From JAUIEH01 sp964483375 (GTDB taxonomy: Bacteria; Pseudomonadota; Alphaproteobacteria; Caulobacterales; Maricaulaceae): a stretch of 62,394 nucleotides of DNA. Under the pieces are notes generated by a model. It saw only the letters and a program-made list of their open reading frames with translations, was not told the origin of the DNA and made no database searches. Positions within the stretch are counted from its first letter, which is position 1. The number at the start of each line of letters is the position of its first letter. Positions 25,015 to 33,682 of this stretch are shown here, piece after piece. The stretch lies in contig CAZABJ010000006.1 in the NCBI GenBank assembly GCA_964483375.1, positions 1-62,394 on the forward strand, in the 5' to 3' direction. The position numbers and the translations under genes were made by a program.

Positions 25015-28000
25015 ATGTCGTTCCTGAACAAACTTTCCGGCGGCGTGGCCGTCGTCGCGATGGCGTCCGCTTTCGGCGGCGCTGCTGTTGCGCAAGACAC
25101 TGCTGCGGGCGTCCGCGGCGTCATCATCGGCCAAGACGGTTCGCCGGTTTCGGGCGCGACGGTCACGCTGATCCACACGCCGACCAACACGCCGGCCCAG
25201 TCCACCACGGGCAACAACGGCTCATTCTTCGAAGGCGGCCTGCGCGTCGGCGGTCCGTACACCGCCACGGTCACGGCCCCGGGTTTCGAGCCGATCGTTC
25301 TTGACGGCCTGTTCTTCGAGCCGGGCTCGAACAACCCGCTCACGCTGACCCTGCGTCCGCAAGACGCGGTCGAGCAAATCATCGTCCGCGGCACGGCCGT
25401 GAACGCGATCGACCTCAACAACGGCGTCGGCTCCTCCTTCACCGCCGCCGACCTGGCCAACCAGCCGTCCTTCGACCGCGACCTGACGGACCTCCTCGCC
25501 CGTGACCCGCTGGTCATTCGTAACGGCGAAGGTCAAATCAACGTCGCCGGCCGCAACTCGCGCTTCAATAACCTCGCCATCGACGGCGTGCGCCTGACGG
25601 ACGACTTCGGTCTGTCCAGCTCGGTCTACCCGACGCGTCGTTCGCCGATTGCTTTGGACACGGTTGAAGCGGTTTCCGTCTCGGTTTCCGAATACGATGT
25701 CACGTCTGGCGGATATGTCGGCGGTCTCGTCAACGTCCTCACCCGTCAGGGCACGAACGAGTTCGACGGCTCCATCTACTACTACTACGCCGACGAAGAA
25801 TTCTTCGGCACGCGCGCCTTCGACTCTGAAGTCGTCACCCCGGACTTCACCGAAGAAGAAACCGGCTTCACCCTGCGGGGCCCGATCATCCGCGATCGCC
25901 TGTTCTTCTCGGTCGGCTACGAAGAATTCCGCACGGCGAACGCTCGAGACTTCACCGGCGGCCAAAACGACTTCGACAGCGCGTTCTTTGACACGTTCCG
26001 CCCGCTCATCAATGACTTGACCGGCGGCGTCGACGTCGGCACGCGTCCTGACCAGGTCGCCACGCCGGACACCACCGAGCGCACGTTCGGCCGCCTGGAC
26101 TGGAACATCAACGCCGACCATCGCGCCGCGCTGACCTACAGCCGTGTTGAAGAGGTCTCCACCTCGGTCAGCTCGAACGAGTTCGAATCCGCCTGGCACG
26201 ACAACCCGCAAGAGATCAATTCCTACTCGTTGCAGTTGTTCTCTGACTGGACGGACAACTTCTCCACGACGCTCCGCATCGGCTACAAAGACAACGAGCG
26301 TCTGCAAAACTGCCGCGCCAACCAGGAAGTCGGCGAAGTCCGTCTCGAGTTCAGCGAAGCCGATCTCGCCGGAACGCAATTCGAAGGCCTGATCGATAAC
26401 GGCGTTGCGGGCGACAGCACCAGCGACATCAACTTCGTCGCCGGCTGCGACCGTTTCCGTCACGCCAACACCTTCGAAGACGAGCGCCTGCAGGTCTTCG
26501 CGTCGGGCGACTATGCGATCGGCGATCACTTGATCACGTTCGGCGTGGATTACGAGAACTACGACCTCGTGAACCTCTTCGCCTCCGACACGCTGGGCAC
26601 GTTCATCTTTGAAACGCCCGACCAGCTGTTGGCCGGCACGCCGAACCGCATCGACTACCGCAACGTGATCTCAAACGATCGCACGTCGGCCGCTGCGGCC
26701 TGGGGTTTCAACCGCACCGCTCTGTTCATCCAAGACGAGTGGCAAGCTCTGCCGAACCTCTCGCTCTCGGCCGGTCTGCGCTATGAGTTCTTCACGCAAG
26801 ACGATGAGCCGCCTGTCCGTCAGGACTTCATCGACGCTTATGGCCGCACCAACCAGAACAATCTGGACGGCATCGACTTGTTCATGCCGCGCTTCGGTTT
26901 CCGCTATGAGCCGTTTGAGCGCACCACCATCCGCGGCGGCTTCGGCCTGTTCTCGGGCGGTGAGCCTCAGGTCTGGATCTCCAACGCGTTCCAGCCGCAG
27001 ATCTTCTCCGTTCGCGACGAGACCCAGCCGACCCTCACGGATCTGTCGGTGATCCCGCAGAACCTCGTAGACGAAGTCGCTGCTTCGAACCCGAACACGC
27101 CGACCTTCGTCGACCTGATCGACCCCGACTTCGAAATCCCGTCGGAGTGGAAAGCCAGCGTCCAAGTCGAGCAAGAGTTCGACGCTATCTTTGGTGGTCT
27201 GAACCTCGGTGAGAACTACCTGTTCACCGCCTCGCTCGTGTACACCCGCACGAACGAAGCGTTCCGCTGGACCAACGTTGCGCAAACGGAGCTGGCCACG
27301 ACCACGCCGGGCGTCGCGCCGGACGGCCGTCCGATCTACGCAGACTTGGACGCGCTGGACATCGACAACGCCATCGAGCTGACCAATACGGACGAAGGCG
27401 AAAGCCTGATCTTCGCCACCTCGTTGGCCAATGACTTCGACAACGGCTTCGGCTTCTACGTCAACTACGCCTACCAAGACGTCGAAACCGTCACGCCGGG
27501 CACCTCTTCGCGCGCCGTGTCGAACTTCCGGGCTTACGTGTCGTCCGACCGTAACAACCCGGCCTCGTTCACCTCGCCGTTCGAAACCGAGCACTCGTTC
27601 GACCTGAACTTCTACTGGGAAGGTCAAATCCTCGACGCCGACCTGACGTCGCGCTTCGACGTGTTCGGCACGATCACCTCGGGCCAGCCTTTCAGCTACA
27701 CCTTCAACACGGGTTCCTCGAACGCGCTGTTCGGTCGTCAAGGCAACGGCGAATCACCGTTCGACAACGACCTCCTTTACGTGCCGGCCGTCTCCGGCGG
27801 CTCGTTCAGCGACCCCAATGTGGTCTTCGCTGCGGGCTTCGACCAGGCCGGGTTCTTGGAGTACATTGAGGACAACGGCATCGCGACCGGCGGCATCGTC
27901 GATCGTAACTCCGACGAAAGCGCGTGGAACCAGCTTTGGAACCTGCGCTTCGCTCAAGAACTGCCGGGGATCCGTGGTCTCGAGCGGTGGGTTGGCGACA

Positions 28001-28311
28001 ACAACACCGAGATCACCGTCGACGTGTTCAACTTCCTGAACCTGCTCGACAATGACTGGGGCACCCAGCTGACCGGTCAGCGCTTCGACACTTCGGCGAT
28101 CGTCACGGCTGATCTCGTTAGCGCTGCTGACGTGGCGCTGAACGGTGTCGATGGCGCCACGGCGCTGACGGGCGACCTGCCGCGCACGACCTGCTTGTCG
28201 GCGACGGACTGTGTCTACCGCTTCAACTCCTTCCGTGACCGGGACAACACCTTCGAAGATCGCTCCGACTCAGTCTGGGCCATCCGCGTGGGTCTGCGTT
28301 ACGAGTTCTAA
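25015..28311 (+). CDS. Oar-like TonB-dependent receptor with carboxypeptidase-regulatory-like N domain
   Basis: The 1098-residue outer-membrane protein has a signal peptide (to about residue 27, AAVAQD), a beta-sandwich domain at about 32-110 (GQDGSPVSGATVTLIHTPTN), a plug (EQIIVRGTAVNAID, SRFNNLAIDGVRLTDDFG, YVGGLVNVLTRQGTNEFDG) and a 22-strand-type barrel ending VGLRYEF with the terminal Phe needed for BAM assembly. It should import a large or scarce ligand with TonB energy; the ligand is unknown. Codons are strongly biased to C-ending forms compared with neighbours, which suggests very high expression. A strong terminator follows. Confidence 0.93.
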   Translation: MSFLNKLSGGVAVVAMASAFGGAAVAQDTAAGVRGVIIGQDGSPVSGATVTLIHTPTNTPAQSTTGNNGSFFEGGLRVGGPYTATVTAPGFEPIVLDGLFFEPGSNNPLTLTLRPQDAVEQIIVRGTAVNAIDLNNGVGSSFTAADLANQPSFDRDLTDLLARDPLVIRNGEGQINVAGRNSRFNNLAIDGVRLTDDFGLSSSVYPTRRSPIALDTVEAVSVSVSEYDVTSGGYVGGLVNVLTRQGTNEFDGSIYYYYADEEFFGTRAFDSEVVTPDFTEEETGFTLRGPIIRDRLFFSVGYEEFRTANARDFTGGQNDFDSAFFDTFRPLINDLTGGVDVGTRPDQVATPDTTERTFGRLDWNINADHRAALTYSRVEEVSTSVSSNEFESAWHDNPQEINSYSLQLFSDWTDNFSTTLRIGYKDNERLQNCRANQEVGEVRLEFSEADLAGTQFEGLIDNGVAGDSTSDINFVAGCDRFRHANTFEDERLQVFASGDYAIGDHLITFGVDYENYDLVNLFASDTLGTFIFETPDQLLAGTPNRIDYRNVISNDRTSAAAAWGFNRTALFIQDEWQALPNLSLSAGLRYEFFTQDDEPPVRQDFIDAYGRTNQNNLDGIDLFMPRFGFRYEPFERTTIRGGFGLFSGGEPQVWISNAFQPQIFSVRDETQPTLTDLSVIPQNLVDEVAASNPNTPTFVDLIDPDFEIPSEWKASVQVEQEFDAIFGGLNLGENYLFTASLVYTRTNEAFRWTNVAQTELATTTPGVAPDGRPIYADLDALDIDNAIELTNTDEGESLIFATSLANDFDNGFGFYVNYAYQDVETVTPGTSSRAVSNFRAYVSSDRNNPASFTSPFETEHSFDLNFYWEGQILDADLTSRFDVFGTITSGQPFSYTFNTGSSNALFGRQGNGESPFDNDLLYVPAVSGGSFSDPNVVFAAGFDQAGFLEYIEDNGIATGGIVDRNSDESAWNQLWNLRFAQELPGIRGLERWVGDNNTEITVDVFNFLNLLDNDWGTQLTGQRFDTSAIVTADLVSAADVALNGVDGATALTGDLPRTTCLSATDCVYRFNSFRDRDNTFEDRSDSVWAIRVGLRYEF

Positions 28312-28338
28312 TCAACTCATACCCCTTCGAGTTGATGG

Positions 28339-28369
28339 GAGGGCGGCCTTCGGGCCGCCCTCTTTTTTT
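28339..28369 (+). terminator. Strong intrinsic terminator after the receptor
   Basis: GAGGGCGGCC (28339-28348) and GGCCGCCCTC (28353-28362) form a perfect 10-bp stem closed by a TTCG loop, followed by seven T residues. Confidence 0.95.
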
Positions 28370-28528
28370 GGCGGTGCGACCCGTACGGAGTGCGCCGTTT
28401 TTTGCTGTTCCCAAACCGGGGCTGCGCGGGGGCCGTAGCGGCGTTCGCCAACCGCCCCCGGCTCATGCTAGAGGGCGCGGCGCTCCCTCAGTCCTGGCGC
28501 CGCTGCGCCATCCGAGCCCTTTCTGCCT

Positions 28529-29719
28529 ATGTCACGCCGTACGCCCCACGACACCGAACCGGTCTCCGATCTCTGGACCGCCTGGCCGCATCACCCCGAT
28601 TGGGGCGCGGCGCTAACGCCCGCTCGCGAAGAAATCGCCGCGCTCGCCCAGGCGCTCGCCGGGGGCGGGCCCCAGGCCTTCGCGGCGCCCGAATTCGCGC
28701 TAGACGCCGCGGTCGCGGACGGGCTCGCGCCGCGAGGCGGGATTGAGCCCGCCCTGGTGGCCGCGCGCGCGCCGGCCGCCGTAGAACCTGCGCGCAAGGA
28801 AGCGCCGCCGCCTCAGGTGAGGGTGCTGGCGCGCAATGCCGACCATTCCCCAGCGGTTCGCGCTCTTGAAGAAAAAGCGTCGGTCGGCCGCAGCAAAGAA
28901 GCCGGCGACAACGCCCGCCCGCCGCAGGTGGAGACCGCACGCTTTGGCGATATCTGGCTGCGAGACACCGGGCCGGTGTTCACCCTGACGGCGGATGGCC
29001 CGCGCGCGCTCGCGTTCCGCTTCAACGGCTGGGGCGGGAAGTATCGCTACGCCGATGACGACAAAGTCGCCGCCCAGATCGCCCGCACGCTCGATATCGG
29101 GCTCGAACCCGTCGATATGGTGTGTGAAGGCGGCGCCATCGAAACCGACGGCGAGGGAACCGCGATCGTCACCCGGTCCTGCTTGCTCGATCGAGGGCGC
29201 AATCCCAGCTTTGACGCGAGCGATGCCGCCCGGGTCCTGCGCCGCGCCCTCGGCTTAGAGCGTCTGATTTGGCTCGACCAGGGCCTGGCGAACGACCATA
29301 CCGACGGTCACGCCGACACGCTTGCGCGCTTCGTGCGCCCCGGCCTCGTCGTCTGCCAGGCGCCGTTCGGGGCCGACGACCCCAACGCAGCGACATTAGA
29401 CGCCGTGGCGAGAACCCTCGACCGGGCGCGGGACGCCCATGGTCGGCCCATCGATGTGGTGCGCGTGCCGAGCCCGGGCCTCGTCATCGACGATGACGAC
29501 CGACCGGCGCCCGCCAGCCACATGAATTTCGTTCATGCGGGCGGTCGCGTGATCGTTCCCACCTATGGGGCGCCTTCGAGCGATGTGATGGTGCGGGGGC
29601 TCGGCCGCGTCTTTGAAGACCGGGAGGTTTTGCCCTTGCCCGCCGAGGCGTTGATCGCAGGGGGCGGGGCGTTCCACTGCGTCACTTGCGCTGCGCCGGC
29701 GGCCGGTGCGCGGCTATGA
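28529..29719 (+). CDS. aguA: Agmatine deiminase
   Basis: AguA hydrolyses agmatine to N-carbamoylputrescine and ammonia. The 396 residues carry family motifs: WPHHPDWGA near the start, DIWLRDTGPVF, RFNGWGGKY, EGGAIETDGEG, NDHTDGHADTLARF with the catalytic His, and near the C-terminus GGGAFHCVTC with nucleophile Cys384. About 20-25 extra residues (around KASVGRSKEAGDNARPP) precede the DIWLRD block, and the tail AAPAAGARL is short. The stop overlaps the aguB start as ATGA. Confidence 0.92.
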   Translation: MSRRTPHDTEPVSDLWTAWPHHPDWGAALTPAREEIAALAQALAGGGPQAFAAPEFALDAAVADGLAPRGGIEPALVAARAPAAVEPARKEAPPPQVRVLARNADHSPAVRALEEKASVGRSKEAGDNARPPQVETARFGDIWLRDTGPVFTLTADGPRALAFRFNGWGGKYRYADDDKVAAQIARTLDIGLEPVDMVCEGGAIETDGEGTAIVTRSCLLDRGRNPSFDASDAARVLRRALGLERLIWLDQGLANDHTDGHADTLARFVRPGLVVCQAPFGADDPNAATLDAVARTLDRARDAHGRPIDVVRVPSPGLVIDDDDRPAPASHMNFVHAGGRVIVPTYGAPSSDVMVRGLGRVFEDREVLPLPAEALIAGGGAFHCVTCAAPAAGARL

Positions 29720-30573
29720 GCGCGACCGAGGGCGAGCTCGCGCTTGCGGTGTTGCAGGCTCCGTTCGGGCCGGACGAAACGGCCAACATCGAAAGGGTCG
29801 TGGCGCTTGTTAAGGCCGCGGCCGCGCAAGGCGCGCGCGTCATCCTTCCTCCCGAGCTCTTTTCCGGTCCCTATTTTTGCAAGATCCAAGACGAGGCGAT
29901 GTTCGCCCGCGCTCATCCTTGGCGCGAGCATCCTGCGGTGCGGGGATTGTCGGAGACCGCCGCGGCGCTTGGCGTCGTGATCCCGGTCTCAATTTTTGAA
30001 CGGGACGGTCCGCATTATTACAACTCCGTGGTCATGCTGGATGCGGACGGCGCCGCATTGGGCGTTTACCGCAAAAGCCACATCCCTGACGGCCCCGGCT
30101 ATCAAGAGAAGTTCTATTTCCGCCCCGGACGCACGGGCTTTCGCGTCTGGGACACTCGGGCGGGACGGATAGGGGTCGGGATTTGCTGGGACCAATGGTT
30201 CCCCGAGGCCGCGCGCGCCATGGCCCTTATGGGCGCGGAGGCCTTGCTCTATCCCACCGCCATCGGCGCGGAGCCGCAGGATCCCGACCTCGACACCCGC
30301 GGGCCCTGGCGGCGGGTCATGCAGGGGCACGCCGCGGCGAACGTGATCCCCATCGCCGCAGCGAACCGCGTCGGGGAGGAGGACGGCCAGCGCTTTTACG
30401 GCCTATCCTTTATTTGCGATGGCGCGGGGGAGCTCCGCGCAGAGCTGGATGACGCCGAAACCGGGTTCGCTGCGGCGCGCTTTGACCGCGCCGCGCTGAC
30501 CCGCGCCCGCGCGGCATGGGGTTTTTTTCGGGATCGCCGCCCGGACCTGTATGGGTCGATCAGCGAGGCGTAG
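29716..30573 (+). CDS. aguB: N-carbamoylputrescine amidase
   Basis: AguB, a nitrilase-superfamily enzyme, converts N-carbamoylputrescine to putrescine, carbon dioxide and ammonia. The 285 residues show the Glu-Lys-Cys triad: Glu47 in LPPELFSG, Lys120 in VYRKSHIP and Cys157 in VGICWDQWFPE. IPDGPGYQEKFYF and AANRVGEEDGQRFYG fit this subfamily. The ATG at 29716 overlaps the aguA stop; the open frame extends to 29686. Together with aguA it forms the agmatine route to putrescine. Arginine decarboxylase, which supplies agmatine, is not in the window. Confidence 0.94.
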   Translation: MSATEGELALAVLQAPFGPDETANIERVVALVKAAAAQGARVILPPELFSGPYFCKIQDEAMFARAHPWREHPAVRGLSETAAALGVVIPVSIFERDGPHYYNSVVMLDADGAALGVYRKSHIPDGPGYQEKFYFRPGRTGFRVWDTRAGRIGVGICWDQWFPEAARAMALMGAEALLYPTAIGAEPQDPDLDTRGPWRRVMQGHAAANVIPIAAANRVGEEDGQRFYGLSFICDGAGELRAELDDAETGFAAARFDRAALTRARAAWGFFRDRRPDLYGSISEA

Positions 30574-30584
30574 GGGGGCGGGTC

Positions 30585-31562
30585 ATGAGCCCAATAATGA
30601 TGACGCTCGCGATTGTCAGCGGGTTGGTTCTGCTGGCGCTCAGTGGGGAGGTGCTGGTGCGCGGGGCGGCCGGTCTCGCCAAACGGCTGGGCGTGTCCCC
30701 CTTCGTCATCGGGGCTGTGGTGGTGGGGTTCGGCACCTCTGCGCCGGAACTCATGGCGAGCGTGAGCGCGGCGCTTGCGGGCGCGCCGGGCGTGTCGCTG
30801 GGCAATGTGGTCGGCTCGAATATCGCCAACTGCCTGCTCATCGCCGGGGCGGCGGCGATGATTGCGCCGATCGCGACCCCGCCCGCCGCGCTGGGGCGCG
30901 ACGCGCTTTGGCTGGCGGGCGCGACGCTGGGCGCAGTCGCGGTGATCTTGATTTTCAACCCGATTTCTTGGGGTGCGGGATTGATTTTGACGGCGGGGCT
31001 CGCCGCTTACCTAACCCAAACCATCCGCGGGGATATGGCCGAGGCGGATGGACCGGTAAGCGCGCTTCACGCCGCGGAGGCCGAACGCGCTGGGGAAGGC
31101 TTCGCCAAGCCCGCATTGGAGGCGGCGGCGCTGCTGGGGGGGATCGTCGGCGTCGTCCTAGGCGCGCGGTTCTTGGTGTCGGGCGGGGTGGCGGCGGCGG
31201 AATCTCTCGGCGTGAGCGAGGCCGTCATCGGGTTGACGGTGGTGGCGATAGGCACCTCATTGCCAGAGCTGGCTGCATCTGGGACCGCTGCTTTGCGGGG
31301 GCGGGGGGACGTCGCGCTCGGCAACATCATCGGTTCGAGCATCTTCAACGCTCTGGGGATCTTGGGCGTCACCGCCCTTGTGACCGAGGTCCCTGCGCCT
31401 CCCGAAATGCGCATGGATTTTCTGTTTCTCATCTTGGCGACGACGGGGTTGTTGGTCGCAGTGTTCACCGACAAAAGGCTGTCGCGCCTGGAAGGGGTGA
31501 TCCTCATCGGCGCATACGCGGCCTACATGATGTATGTGGCGCTGGGGGCCGGCCGCGGCTGA
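30585..31562 (+). CDS. CaCA-family sodium/calcium antiporter
   Basis: The 325-residue membrane protein has about ten hydrophobic helices in two inverted halves. Each half carries an alpha-repeat: GFGTSAPELMASVSAAL with GNVVGSNIANCLLI in the first, and AIGTSLPELAASGTAAL with GNIIGSSIFNALGI in the second. The Glu in each SAPEL/SLPEL motif binds the ion. It should exchange Ca2+ for Na+ or H+ across the inner membrane. The start at 30585 follows GGGGGGCGGG and lies 11 bp after aguB. A bidirectional terminator follows. Confidence 0.94.
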   Translation: MSPIMMTLAIVSGLVLLALSGEVLVRGAAGLAKRLGVSPFVIGAVVVGFGTSAPELMASVSAALAGAPGVSLGNVVGSNIANCLLIAGAAAMIAPIATPPAALGRDALWLAGATLGAVAVILIFNPISWGAGLILTAGLAAYLTQTIRGDMAEADGPVSALHAAEAERAGEGFAKPALEAAALLGGIVGVVLGARFLVSGGVAAAESLGVSEAVIGLTVVAIGTSLPELAASGTAALRGRGDVALGNIIGSSIFNALGILGVTALVTEVPAPPEMRMDFLFLILATTGLLVAVFTDKRLSRLEGVILIGAYAAYMMYVALGAGRG

Positions 31563-31573
31563 GGGGTGTTCGG

Positions 31574-31624
31574 CCGAGAACTAAAAACGCGCCCCAATGG
31601 CTTGGGGCGCGTTCTCGGTTTTTC
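31574..31624. terminator. Bidirectional intrinsic terminator
   Basis: AACGCGCCCCAA (31586-31597) and TTGGGGCGCGTT (31602-31613) form a perfect 12-bp stem with a TGGC loop. A T-run (31619-31623) follows on the plus strand and an A-run (31583-31587) precedes on the other side, so it can end both the antiporter transcript and the convergent phasin-like transcript. Confidence 0.9.
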
Positions 31625-31641
31625 TAATGCCGGGGTGGGGT

Positions 31642-32310
31642 TTAGCGGACGGGCTGCATCAGCTCGCGCGCTTGTTCCACCCAGCCTTCGCGCTCGACCC
31701 GGCCCTTGAAACGGAGCTGGTCGTTCACCCGCTCGATTTCTTCAGCGGACAAAGACGCGATCTGCCAGAAGTGGAAGATGCCGATTTCGTGAAGGGTCTC
31801 AGCCACCTTCGGTCCGACGCCCTTGATTCGGGTCAAGTCGTCAGGCTCGCCCACCGGACGGGTGAGCAAGGCCGAGCGTTCGGCGGCGGCCGTCCCTGTG
31901 TCGGTTTTCTTTTGCTTGGATGGAGCGGCGGGCTTCGCCGGCGCTTTCGCAGCGTCGATCGGCGCGCTGTGCGGTTCGGGGTGGGCGGTGGAGAACAGCC
32001 CCGTGACGCCGAACGGGCTGGGCCCGAATTCCGTGGCGCGCCAAGAGGTGGCGGCGCGCCAAAACTCAGCGTTCGCCGCGAACGACGCGCGCTGGGCGTT
32101 GAGGATCGCGGCCATGGCGTCCGCCGCCCATTCCGCGTCCGGGGTCGGAGCGACGGCCGGGCCGCCGGTCAACATGCCGCCCGCTACGCGCGGGGCGATG
32201 GTTGCATTATGGGCCGCAACGGCGCTCCAAGCCGCCATCGCGTCGGAAAATGCGCGCATGTAACGGCTCGCCGCTTTGGCCGAATCTTCTGCGAGCTGAA
32301 GATGGAACAT
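31642..32310 (-). CDS. Phasin-like protein fused to a helix-hairpin-helix domain
   Basis: The 222-residue product starts at MFHLQLAEDSAKAASRYMRA, with AGGGAG and AGG before the ATG; the open frame extends to 32415. Residues 1 to about 120 form amphipathic helices of the phasin type (AMAAILNAQRASFAANAEFW, SWRATEFG). A Pro/Ala/Lys-rich linker follows. The C-terminal 70 residues carry a helix-hairpin-helix unit (DDLTRIKGVGPKVAETLHEI, then FHFWQIASLSAEEIERVNDQ) like the tail of some NuoE and ribosomal proteins. Phasins coat polyhydroxyalkanoate granules; the added domain could bind nucleic acid or protein. The binding partner is unknown. Confidence 0.75.
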   Translation of the reverse strand: MFHLQLAEDSAKAASRYMRAFSDAMAAWSAVAAHNATIAPRVAGGMLTGGPAVAPTPDAEWAADAMAAILNAQRASFAANAEFWRAATSWRATEFGPSPFGVTGLFSTAHPEPHSAPIDAAKAPAKPAAPSKQKKTDTGTAAAERSALLTRPVGEPDDLTRIKGVGPKVAETLHEIGIFHFWQIASLSAEEIERVNDQLRFKGRVEREGWVEQARELMQPVR

Positions 32311-32369
32311 CCTGGGGCTCCCTAGTTCTCGGCCGCACCAATCGGCGCTTGTGGATAACATTTCGTTAC

Positions 32370-32409
32370 CAGCAATTGCTGCGCCGCACAATAAGCAATG
32401 CGCCGCACA
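32370..32409. promoter_or_regulatory. Palindrome and two TGC-N3-GCA sites upstream of the phasin-like gene
   Basis: CAGCAATTGCTG (32370-32381) is a perfect palindrome. TGCGCCGCACA then occurs twice (32380-32390 and 32399-32409), a direct repeat of period 19. TGC-N3-GCA resembles operators reported for the PhaR repressor of polyhydroxyalkanoate genes in alphaproteobacteria. The cluster lies 60-100 bp upstream of the phasin-like start, a sensible place for an operator. Confidence 0.5.
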
Positions 32410-32449
32410 CGGCACTTCACCACATGTCGCCTATCGGCAACAGAGCGGA

Positions 32450-33682
32450 TTACCGTCGGGCGCCGGCTTCGGCCGCACCGCGGCCGCGTTGGCGACGGGG
32501 CGGCGGCGGGTCGACCGGGGCGGCCGCATAGTCCTCGTCATAGAGCGATCGCCAGGGCCAGTCCCGCATGACCGCGAGTTGGGTTTCGCCGAAACCGTTG
32601 AAACGGCTGGCCATCGCCGCGCCATAGGCGCCAAGCATGCCGAACTCGATATAGTCGCCCTCGCGCGCGTCGACGGGAAGCGGGAAGGGGCCCGGCATGG
32701 CGTCCATCGAGTCGCAGGTCGGCCCGAACAACCGGTAGGGCGCCAAGTCCTCGGATGGTTCGCCGTCCGCCCGCACAAGCCGGGCGGGGTAGCGCCATCG
32801 CAGATGCGCCGCGTCGAACAAATGGCCGAACGCCCCGTCATTGACATAGAGCGCGTCGCCCTTGCGCAGTTCGATGCGCGCCAACAGCCCGCCGCCCTCA
32901 GCCACCAAGGCTCGGCCCGGCTCGCACCACAACGCGGCGTCTCGCAGCACCGGCATCTCCGCACGGGCGGCGATGATGGCGTCCATGTAAGCGCCCAGAG
33001 GCGGCGGTTCGTAGCCAGGGTAGAGCGCGGGCAGTCCCCCCCCGACATTGACTAAGTCGACAGTGACGCCGGCCCGCGTGATCAGCGCGGACGCCGCCGC
33101 CATCGCCCGTGCGTAGGCGGCCGGGTCCATGCATTGGCTGCCGACGTGAAAGGTGACTCCCAATTTCGCGGCGTGTCCTCGCGCCGCGCGCAAAAGCGCC
33201 GGGCCGTCAAAGACGCTCGCGCCGAATTTGCCGGCCAGGGGCACCGCGGCGGACAGGTTGTCGACCGACAATCGGACGACAAGGGTCAGGTCCTTAGCGG
33301 CGCCTGTCTCTTCAATGATTTTCCCCAGTTCTTCGCCATGGTCGAGCGCGTAAGCCCGACATCCAAGGTCGAAATAGGCCTGGGCGATGGCGCGGCGGTT
33401 TTTGACCGGATTCATGAACGCCGCCGCCGCGCCGGGAGCGTGTTCGGCCACGAGCGCCAACTCGCTGGGGCTGGCCACGTCGAAATGGGTCAGGCCCGCA
33501 TCGGCGAGAGCGCGTATCGCCCAGGACGACGCATTGGCTTTCACGGCGTAGTGGATGTCGCCGGGGAACCGCGCGGCCAGCCAGGCGGCGGCGTGGGCTA
33601 GACGGTGCGGACGAGCGAGAGCGACCGGTTGGTCCGGGCGCAAGGACCTGACGAGGTCAAGCGGCGTGTCGAACGCGTCCAA
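32450..33682 (-). CDS. Ornithine decarboxylase, fold-type III (alanine-racemase-like)
   Basis: This PLP enzyme should decarboxylate ornithine (possibly also lysine) to the diamine. PLP-binding Lys48 lies in GDIHYAVKAN. HVGSQC, NVGGGLPALYPGYE, EPGRALVAEGG and the active-site block FGPTCDSMD with its Cys are all present. I chose the TTG at 33682 (410 residues) because AGGAGA lies about ten bases upstream and LDAFDTPLDLV is the conserved start of this family; an ATG at 33745 would add an Arg/Pro-rich stretch with no ribosome site. It ends with a basic Arg-rich tail. Confidence 0.92.
   Translation of the reverse strand: MDAFDTPLDLVRSLRPDQPVALARPHRLAHAAAWLAARFPGDIHYAVKANASSWAIRALADAGLTHFDVASPSELALVAEHAPGAAAAFMNPVKNRRAIAQAYFDLGCRAYALDHGEELGKIIEETGAAKDLTLVVRLSVDNLSAAVPLAGKFGASVFDGPALLRAARGHAAKLGVTFHVGSQCMDPAAYARAMAAASALITRAGVTVDLVNVGGGLPALYPGYEPPPLGAYMDAIIAARAEMPVLRDAALWCEPGRALVAEGGGLLARIELRKGDALYVNDGAFGHLFDAAHLRWRYPARLVRADGEPSEDLAPYRLFGPTCDSMDAMPGPFPLPVDAREGDYIEFGMLGAYGAAMASRFNGFGETQLAVMRDWPWRSLYDEDYAAAPVDPPPPRRQRGRGAAEAGARR

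Noticed and set aside
25222..26529. 435-codon open frame antisense to the Oar-like receptor
   Set aside because: It results from the strong C-ending codon bias of the receptor gene; it shows only Val/Arg/Glu-rich sequence.
32350..32358. Perfect DnaA box TGTGGATAA
   Set aside because: It stands alone; no cluster of boxes, AT-rich unwinding region or origin-linked genes lies nearby, so it is not evidence of an origin.
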